From Odobenus rosmarus divergens (lineage: Eukaryota > Chordata > Mammalia > Carnivora > Odobenidae), in NCBI RefSeq assembly GCF_000321225.1, contig NW_004452138.1, forward strand, positions 96,174-160,173: DNA of 64,000 nucleotides, read 5' to 3'. This document shows, piece by piece, positions 56,717 through 64,000 of the stretch. The translations under genes were made by a program, and so were the position numbers. Below the pieces are notes generated by a model. It saw only the letters and a program-made list of their open reading frames with translations. It made no database searches and was not told where the DNA came from. Numbering within the stretch: the stretch's first letter is position 1; each line of letters begins with the position of its first letter.

Positions 56717-57129
56717 ATATGGTAAGGGAACAGAAGTTAACCACAGGATAAAGGGAAAGAAGAAGGAAGATAAATAGGAAGAGCTTCAGACTACAGTGCA
56801 ATTTTGAGAAAATGTTGGCCAGCTAATGGGAAGTCTCTAAGCAAAGATTGCCTGTTAGATGTGTCAAGTGGGAATGACCTAGCTCTAGACCCAGACTGTG
56901 CTTAGTCACTGGTTGAAAGCAACCTGGCAAAAACCTTGCTTCAGTTTGAACACTTTGATCCAAAGTGTGTTGTCTGGAGGCTGCCAGTCAACCGTGCTTC
57001 TCAGAGGAAGTTCTTTTGAATGGAGATCTAAACAGTGTTCCTCTATTGCTGACACATCTGCTAAGTCATACAACTTGATTTTCCCCTCTTTCTCTTTCTC
57101 TAAGTTACACTGTACCCTCCTTCTGTAGA
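56717..57129. other. Unique sequence
   Basis: Nothing recognised. Confidence 0.35.
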
Positions 57130-57487
57130 GTCCTAACATATGCAGTTCCCTCTGCTTGGAAAACTCTTCAGTGCCTCCCACCCCCTGCCAATCACTCAAC
57201 TGACTCTTCAATTCAAATATCACTTCTCCAGAGAGGCTTCCTCTGAACCTCCAGATAGGTCCGATTCCTTACCACACTATTTCCTAACTTGCTGTACTTT
57301 TCATCCCTGGTATTTATCACAGTTTAGAGTTACACATTAGTAAAATGATTTTTTAAATGTCCTTACAAGCCTATAAGCTTTATATAGACATATTCTTTTC
57401 TATTCTCTATCTCCAGCCTATCATAGTGCCTGTCATATAGAATACATTCAATGTGTATTAAATGAATGAATGAATGAATGAATGAAT
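57130..57487 (+). repeat. L2 with terminal (TGAA)n
   Basis: 'gttccctctgcttggaaaac', 'cagagaggcttcctctgaac', 'atcatagtgcctgtcatata', ending in about six perfect TGAA units at 57464-57487, the normal L2 3' end. Confidence 0.9.
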
Positions 57488-57819
57488 AACTCAATTGTCT
57501 TTATTCATTCCAACACATTTCTTTCTTTTTTTTTTTCAGTAACTGAAAAACTCTGAGAGTCTTAGGTTCATAAATCTGGACATAAGTTATCTTCATCCTA
57601 TAGATGGATGAAGGAACAGAACATTCAAGGAATTAATGCCAGGAAGTTATAATTTATGAAATATACCTTTTTGGCTCTTTTTCCTGAATATGGATGGAAT
57701 TTAACAATAATAAAGATGTTGATTTTTGGAGAATTTTGTATATTTTACTTTCTGGTCTTCAAGACTTTATAAATGGGCATTTAATTAAAATAAAATTCCA
57801 ATAGTAAAAATAATAATGA

Positions 57820-58020
57820 TATCATATAATTTAATCACTTTTATGTGCCATATATTGTACTCAGTCTTGAATATACTCTATTTCACTACATATTCTCAAC
57901 ATAGTAAGTTAATTATTATTATGATTTTGCAGATGAAGAAATTAGCACTTAGTAAATTTACATATTTGCTCAAGGTCTTAAACATGGCATCTGTCTGATT
58001 CCAATGACCATTGGCTTTAT
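57820..58020 (-). repeat. MIR
   Basis: 'acttttatgtgccatatatt', 'attttgcagatgaagaaatt', 'ttgctcaaggtcttaaacat'. Confidence 0.78.
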
Positions 58021-58454
58021 CCACAGTCTTATAACTGCTTAAATTTTAAATTTCTTACCCAAATACTGATTTTTAAAAATTTCTCTCTGGAAGGTTATCT
58101 AAATAATAAGAACTTTGAAATCTTACCTAATTTGATCCTTGATTCAAGTCAAATTTGAGCCTCAGATTCTCCTTAACAGGTCAAAGTCTCCTTTATGAGC
58201 ATTAGAACTTCACACCCACCCCCCATTTCTCCATCTGGATATATTTCTTGTTTACTCCTCAATCACAATATGTCCAAGGCCAAACTTAGTGCTCAAATTC
58301 CCATATCACTTTGTTTCTTGGTTCTTTTTTTCAGTAGTGTTGGTGATATACTGGTGAGCATAGATACATTTCTTGATTTCCTTTTTAAATAAATTCCATC
58401 ACCATATTCCCAGGCACCCAGGTTTGAAATCTCAAAGCTATGTATTCTTTCCCC
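58021..58454. other. Unique sequence
   Basis: Nothing recognised. Confidence 0.35.
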
Positions 58455-58560
58455 AAATAGTACTTAATTCAAGTTTCTTAAGGATAGAGATCTTGTTCTG
58501 TTTTCTCTGTGTTTATCCTACACAGCATCTGACATGGAATAGGTGTTCAAAAGTAATGGT
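58455..58560 (+). repeat. L2 3' end
   Basis: 'gtttcttaaggatagagatc', 'cagcatctgacatggaatag', 'gtgttcaaaagtaatgg'. Confidence 0.65.
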
Positions 58561-58789
58561 AAAATCTCTCCTTCTCTCTGGCCCCAGGCATCCAGATAAA
58601 ACAGTGTTAAATGCAAGACTTTTTCAGTGAGAACTAAATACTGTTAAAAGCAATGCTTTTTAATTGGAGGTCAATGGATGTATCAGTCAATCCTTTGAAA
58701 ATGTTATGAAAGTTTTTGTGTATGGGTATATATGGTTATTTTTGTAGGAAAGGGCATATCCTTTAAAGAGTTTAAGAACCAGTGGTCTT

Positions 58790-59350
58790 TGGAATTTTGC
58801 AACATGGAGGTCATCATCTTCAAGAGCAATTTCAGTGAGTGGTAGAGGCAGAATCAGGTTTCAAAATGTTAAGTGAGTGGGAAATAAGAAAGTGGGAACA
58901 GAGACAAGTAGGTTCTAAGGAGAAGGAAAAAATAAAGGTGGATATAGATTAAAAGTATATTATGTTTCAAGATCGGAAAGACTTGAACTGGAGGGGGAAT
59001 ATGATAGTTACTTCACTGGACAGTTCCCATGTCTGATCACTGAATCATGTGCTTTACATAAATTAAGCATAAGATTATTAATCAAGTAAGTTCTTGAAAG
59101 ATGATGCAATTGGGGGAGGAGACTAAAAAGAAAAATGGAACAGAGGAATTTGCCTTGGAGAACATGAGGGGATGCCACCTTCTCTGAGACTTGAAAGAGG
59201 GAGGGAAAATTGGATACAAATATAGAGGAGGGAATGCAAAGATTAAGTTGGTTCATACAGATGGACTCAACTTTCTCTGTCAGGTATAAGGCAAAGTCTT
59301 TGAACAGAAGGAGAAAGTGAAGTTGGGTATGGAATTTGAGGAATTTTGGG
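58790..59350 (+). repeat. Ancient mammalian interspersed repeat (copy 3)
   Basis: 'ttttgcaacatggaggtcat', 'caagagcaatttcagtgagt', 'gtggtagaggcagaatcagg' parallel the family of 165-1735, at a more 3' position. Right of 58920 the match is uncertain. Confidence 0.45.
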
Positions 59351-59399
59351 AAAATTTTGAAAAATTCTGAGAAGCTTTTCTTCTTTATGTAATAAATAT

Positions 59400-59580
59400 T
59401 TATTAAAAACCTATCATGTATGTACTGAGAATACGTTGTCCTTGTTCTCTAGGAAGTTGGCACATTTAATAAATTGTAAGTTTCTGAAGGGTATGGATCA
59501 TGTTATAATTATTTACATATTTCCCAATTGTGCATAGCCTAGTGCTTTGAGCACAGTAGGTAAACATTAAGGTTTTAGGT
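59400..59580 (+). repeat. L2 3' end
   Basis: 'ttgtaagtttctgaagggta', 'tttcccaattgtgcatagcc', 'tgagcacagtaggtaaacat'. Confidence 0.65.
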
Positions 59581-59737
59581 GAACTGAATTGAATCCACAA
59601 GAACTGTTTATTTTAAGCAAAGCCTGAGAATCTTGGGCCATGAACTGTTTTGGTGTGAGTCCTTTACATCCAAACAACAGAGATCTGTTGGTTGGGAATA
59701 TACCTTGCAATCCTTAGTAACTAAAAATATGTATAAA

Positions 59738-59988
59738 TCAGGGTCTCTCAGCCTCAGCACTACTGACATTTGTACTTGATAATTCTTTGTTTGGGGAGCT
59801 GTCTTACGTTGTAAGAGGTTTAGCAGTATCCTTGGCTTCTACTGACTGGATTCTGGTAGCACCCCCCAACTCCTACCCAGTTCTGACAAAAATCTCCAGA
59901 CATTGTCAAATGTCCCAGGGCTGGGGCCGGGGCCGGGGGAGGGGGCGGGTAGCGCAGCAAAATAATCCCAGATCGAGAACCCATAATT
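59738..59988 (+). mobile_element. MER20-like hAT DNA transposon
   Basis: 'cagggtctctcagcctcagc', 'taattctttgtttggggagc', 'ctccagacattgtcaaatgt', ending 'gatcgagaacccataa'. The part at 59922-59956 carries a GC-rich expansion not normal for the family. Confidence 0.88.
59923..59949 (+). promoter_or_regulatory. Strong G-quadruplex motif
   Basis: Five G runs of 4, 4, 5, 5 and 3 separated by loops of 2, 2, 1 and 1 bases on the plus strand. Also holds a GC-box-like gggggcggg (59941-59949). Unusually GC-rich for this AT-rich window. Confidence 0.9.
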
Positions 59989-60714
59989 TAAAGTATTGAT
60001 GGTTAATTTATGTAAAAATCATTCTGCATAACAAATATCTAATTTAGAAAATCCAATTATCAGGTGGTAATTACAAAGGCTTGCTGCTCTCCGTTTGTCT
60101 ACTGACTGGCATTTGAACAATTTCCACTTCTCCAGCTGGGAAAAGTGAGGTGACCCTCAGGTGATGATTGTTCTCTCCTCTTAGCAGCTCTAAATGAGAA
60201 GTTGCCCATACTTCTTTGACCTTTGCCTTCCTTCCTTTATTATTGGAGAGAATGAATTGTCCTTACTGCAGATATTTTCCAGGGATTGTACCTATGTCCA
60301 TACAGTGTGCACAATGCATGCTGCAAAAGAAATGTTGGACTCAGAACCAAAGGTCTTGGGTTTAAAACCAACTTAGTTATATAACCATGGTTAATTACTT
60401 ATTTGTTTTTTCATTGTTATGGGGTTGTTTTGATAATGAGATGAAGAATAGAGATTTGTCAACTATAAAGCACTGTGAAAAATTGAGAATTAATATTTCT
60501 TGCCTTGTGCATATATTCAAGATGATCCCTTATTTGGAGATAATGGGTCAGAGAGATGATTTAAAGTGAAAACTGGAAATATTTTGACATTTTTTATGTG
60601 TTGGGGATGACAGGAAGTCAAAGATGTTTCCAAGTCACATTTTCAAGGTTAGTGAATGTGATTGTGATGGAGTGATAGTGTCATATATTGAAATAAGGAT
60701 CACAGGAAAAGGTG

Positions 60715-61302
60715 GGTTTTTTGAAATTGAGAAACAATTCATGTAATGTAAAATTCATACTTTTAAACTACACAATTCAGTGGTTTTTGGTATATTCACA
60801 GAGTTGTGCAACCATCACCACTATCTATTTTAGAACATTTTCATCAATCCAAAAGAAACCTCATACCCATTAGAGATCACTTCCCATCTTCTCCTATCTC
60901 ATTCCCTGGCAACCATTAATCTATTTCTGTCTTGATGGATTTGAATATTCTGCAAATTTCATATAAATGGACCATATAATTTGTGTCTACCTTCTTTCAT
61001 TTAGCATGACCTTTTCAAAGTTCATCTATATTGTACCATGTGTCAGTATTTCATTCACTTTTATGGCTGAGTAATATTCCATTGTATAGATATACCACAT
61101 TTTGTTTACTCATTCATCAATTGGTGAATATTTGGGTTGTTTCCACTTTTTGGCTATCCCAAATAATGATCTATGAATATTTATGTACAAATTTTTGTGT
61201 GGAACTGTTTTTACTTCTTTTGGGACTATACCTAGCAGTATAATTGCTAAATCATATGGTAACTCTATGTTTGATATTTTTAGGAATTGCCAAAGTGGCA
61301 CA
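60715..61302 (-). mobile_element. Old LINE-1 3' end
   Basis: Reverse L1 3' UTR and ORF2 end: 'acaattcagtggtttttggt', 'gtgcaaccatcaccactatc', 'gctgagtaatattccattgt'. A 63-codon open piece of ORF2 remains on the minus strand at 61110-61301. Dead. Confidence 0.88.
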
Positions 61303-61319
61303 AAAGAGATAATTGAAAA

Positions 61320-61860
61320 ATTTTAGTTGAGAGTTAACTTGGTTTTGTACATGATGAATTTGGAGTGTTTTCAAGACATACAGGAGGCTATTTTGGGGAG
61401 ATTATTAGCTATATGTGTTTTAGGCTTAGGGGAATAGTATGAGTTTGGGATGTAGATTTTGGCATCATCAACATGTAGAGCTGGAGATAAGAGAAAGCAA
61501 GAATTCACCCAAGGAAAGTATGTAGAAAGAAAACAGCAGGGAAATAAGGGCACAGGCACAACGAAGACCTACATCTCTAAAGTCAATTCAGATAAATATG
61601 CATGGTCTGTGTGAAGGGAGACAGGAAAGGGGAGATTAATTTTGACTTGGCAGGCAATGATCAGAATATTCTTCTGATAATAAAAAGATTTGCATGATGT
61701 GAAGGACTTCACTGGCAGAGATGTACAGAGAAAAGAGAATGGCATGGGATATGGGATCTTCAATCTTGAGGGATGAGAAGGAGTCTACTAAGCAGAGGAG
61801 TGTGGGAAAGGCTTTCCAAACATAGGAACCAGCATGTGTAAAGACACAGTTGTCCACAGT
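61320..61860 (+). repeat. Ancient mammalian interspersed repeat (copy 4)
   Basis: 'gatgaatttggagtgttttc', 'gagattattagctatatgtg', 'catcatcaacatgtagagct' run parallel to the middle of the family at 165-1735. Confidence 0.45.
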
Positions 61861-61879
61861 ATATGACGAACTAAGGATA

Positions 61880-62110
61880 ATTAAACAATTAACATTCATT
61901 TGGTGGTTATTCTGTGCCGGCACTGTACTAGGTACTTCACCAGATGATCTCATTTAAACCTTACAAAAGCTTTCATTTTAGAGATAAGGAAGTAGACTCA
62001 GGGATGTTACATACTGAGCCAAGGTCACACAGCTGGGAAGTGGTAGAATCCAGATATGAACCAAGGTAATTTGATTCCAGAGCCTGTACTCTTACACAGT
62101 GAAGTATCTT
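61880..62110 (-). repeat. MIR
   Basis: Nearly full reverse MIR: 'gccggcactgtactaggtac', 'gccaaggtcacacagctggg', 'aagtggtagaatccagatat', 'gagcctgtactcttacacag'. Confidence 0.9.
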
Positions 62111-62549
62111 ATCTAAATACTTGTAGGTACCAGTATTCAATGTCAATGCTGTGCTCCTGGTAGCTGATTTGGTGCTTTCAGTCCTGGTCCTCACTCAATG
62201 ATTTGATGGCTCATTTGGTATGCTCTCCATTGTTCTTAATTTTAGGACAGGGGTTATAAAACATCAAAATCATTTGCAAAGTACACAAAGTATCTCAGCC
62301 TTTCTGTAAGATTTACATTCTTCAAGATGAGGCACAAGATTCAGACTGAGTACCCCTCAGATGATTATGCTGCATCCAGTCTGGCTCCTATATTACGTCT
62401 GTCATTAAGGACTCATTTCCTAGAGTCCTCAGATGCCCAAACTGGAAGAGAGTACTTCCCAACTTCCCCAGTTCAGTTGCTGAAATAGTAAAAAATGCTA
62501 AAGTTGGTTGTTCTGGCTATTCTGGACCTTATTTATTCTAGAGGATTTT

Positions 62550-62775
62550 TTCTTTCATATTTACTGAATACTTATTAAGCACCCATCATGTTCTAGGTGC
62601 TTTCACTGGAACTGACTTGTTTACTTCTCAAAATATCTCTATGAAATTTGTCATATTATTCTAGTTTAACATAAGAAGGAATTTAAATGCAGAGAACTTA
62701 AATAACTTGACCTGGTTAACAGGACTAGTAAGAATTAAGATTTAAGCCAGATATTCAAAATTCAAGTCTAGGGCC
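62550..62775 (-). repeat. MIR
   Basis: 'catgttctaggtgctttcac', 'aacaggactagtaagaatta', 'aagtctagggcccttccacc'. Confidence 0.75.
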
Positions 62776-63379
62776 CTTCCACCCTCCCAGAAAAATCTCT
62801 CCTATGGGAAATGTTTAATAATAGAATTAATCCATTTACTAGGTTTCCATTAATATATTCTTCATTTCTACAATGTGTAAAGACTTGTACAAGGCTACCT
62901 ATAAGAAAATTCCAACCTGTATACTGGTCATACCTCGTTACATGATTTATATGTTTTCAAAAGAAATTTTAAAAGTTTGGATTCTTCCTCCTCTAATATG
63001 CAAATCAGAGCCATCATGTGGTCTGAGGCCACAGTCCATTGAAGGATCACAGACCTTGTTGGCAGAGGAAAATAAACTCCAACAGTTGGAGCTGCAAGCC
63101 ATCTGTTCTTAGCTATTTCACATTTTGTCAAAAATCATCAGTCTAGTTGGAAAATAGCTGTGACCAACTAATATTACTAAAATGTAAAGTATGATTAAAT
63201 GGAGTACTCAAACTGTTTATTCAGAGATAAAATATATATCCTTTGAAATTTTGGAAGAACACTACAAATTATGGAAAATATTCATATTGTAAAGCTATTA
63301 CAGAGTATTTGATGGTTTGGTGGCAGAAAATGGATTTAAGAATCTTGGTTTCTTACACTAGAACTGCACTTGGCTTTAG
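62776..63379. other. Unique sequence
   Basis: Nothing firm recognised. Confidence 0.35.
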
Positions 63380-63655
63380 AGACCATTTAACTGAACTCCT
63401 TTGTTTTGTAGGTGAGAAAAATGAGACTAAGAGCGATTAAATGAGTTGTCCAAGGTCAAAAAGTACTGAAAAAAATGTCACCTAAATCTTGTCAGTATAT
63501 GAAAAACAAATAGCTCCAATTTATTTGATGCTTGTGATTTTGAGAACTTTATATATATCAATTTTTTAAATCTATACAGCAAATCTAGATGGTAAATATT
63601 ATCATTGCCATTTTACAGAGTAAAAACTGAGGCTTGTGAAGGTCAAGAAACTTGC
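63380..63655 (-). repeat. Two adjacent MIR remnants
   Basis: 'gtgagaaaaatgagactaag' with 'gagttgtccaaggtcaaaaa' (63410-63465), and 'gccattttacagagtaaaaa' with 'ctgaggcttgtgaaggtcaa' (63608-63646). Both are on the minus strand. Confidence 0.7.
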
Positions 63656-63931
63656 AACATGGACTCTATACAGATATACAGATGATATAAATAAGCAAAT
63701 ACATGAGGAAAAGCAAAAGTTCTTTCTTGGAGTAAAAGGCCATCTAATATGTAATGAAGAACAATGAAATAAAAAAATGACCAGTTGGTGAGCATCATCA
63801 TATTCATTAGTTAAGGGAAGAATCATAAGATGATAAAACCAATGGTTGAAACTGTAATGAGATTAAGATATTTCCTTAGATCCAAAAGTATTGTCCCATA
63901 AGATAATTATTGATTAAAAATGAAAATAATT
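63656..63931. other. Unique AT-rich sequence left of the L1
   Basis: Nothing recognised. The bases just before 63932 (aaaatgaaaataatt) would be the left target duplication of the L1 that starts here. Confidence 0.35.
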
Positions 63932-64000
63932 GGGGGGGGCGGAGCAAGATGGCGGAGGAGTAGGAGACCTGGATTTCTTCTGGTCTCAGGAATTCAGCTG
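63932..64000 (+). promoter_or_regulatory. LINE-1 5' UTR start, cut by the window edge
   Basis: A run of eight G, then 'cggagcaagatggcggagga', is the canonical start of a carnivoran L1 promoter. The block caagatggcgg at 63945-63955 is a good YY1-type site, which in human L1 positions transcription at base one. The element runs off the window in the sense direction, so coding capacity cannot be judged. Confidence 0.93.

Noticed and set aside
22252..57487. CRISPR-like arrays from repeated short units (22252, 42353, 57464)
   Set aside because: Units are direct tandem repeats without unique spacers, in a mammalian genome.
59787..59999. 70-codon frame with a GRGRGRGR run
   Set aside because: Reading of the GC-rich expansion in a DNA transposon; not a real arginine-glycine protein.

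Overview
This window is nuclear DNA of a placental mammal, almost certainly a caniform carnivoran. The main clue is at least 16 copies of the tRNA-derived carnivore SINE. Forward copies carry the head 'gcctgggtggctcagttgg' and reverse copies end in its complement, followed by the CT-rich stretch and an (AAAT)n tail. The L1 3' ends are also of carnivoran type. I saw neither the felid-type SINE head nor the young dog SINEC_Cf head, so I infer an arctoid (bear, seal or mustelid line). The exact species cannot be read from the sequence.

I find no convincing exon, tRNA, rRNA, CpG island or promoter of a host gene. All long open frames are LINE-1 or endogenous-retrovirus remnants, SINE shadows or chance frames. 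The window looks like a gene desert or a large intron, AT-rich and dominated by retroelement fossils of several ages.

Layout. 0-4.2 kb: an ancient interspersed repeat split by an L1 3' end, then MIR, SINEs and an L1 reverse-transcriptase relic. 4.9-11.7 kb: an old plus-strand LINE-1 split by an internally deleted minus-strand L1 of about 4.1 kb, which itself carries a SINE. 11.8-24 kb: SINEs, MaLR LTRs, a Tc1/mariner-type DNA transposon split by a SINE, many MIR and L2 relics, and a plus-strand L1 3' end. 24-31 kb: L2, a second L1 3' end, and a site near 28.2-28.7 kb hit by three successive retroelement insertions. 31-38 kb: mostly unique sequence without carnivore-specific insertions, holding the best candidates for conserved non-coding elements. 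38-42.3 kb: a second nested LINE-1 complex. 42-53 kb: MIR/L2, MaLR LTRs, a MER5A-like element and an old L1. 53.5-56.3 kb: a MaLR element followed by rearranged ERV-L pol relics. 56.3-56.7 kb: a SINE plus an inverted L1 fragment sharing one target duplication. 57-64 kb: L2/MIR, a MER20-like element with a strong G-quadruplex motif, and at the right edge the first 69 bases of a plus-strand L1 promoter.

No genes act together here. What is informative is the insertion order, the target-site duplications and a few candidate regulatory segments. I found no sign of a new biological system; the unusual items are structural and are listed as findings.
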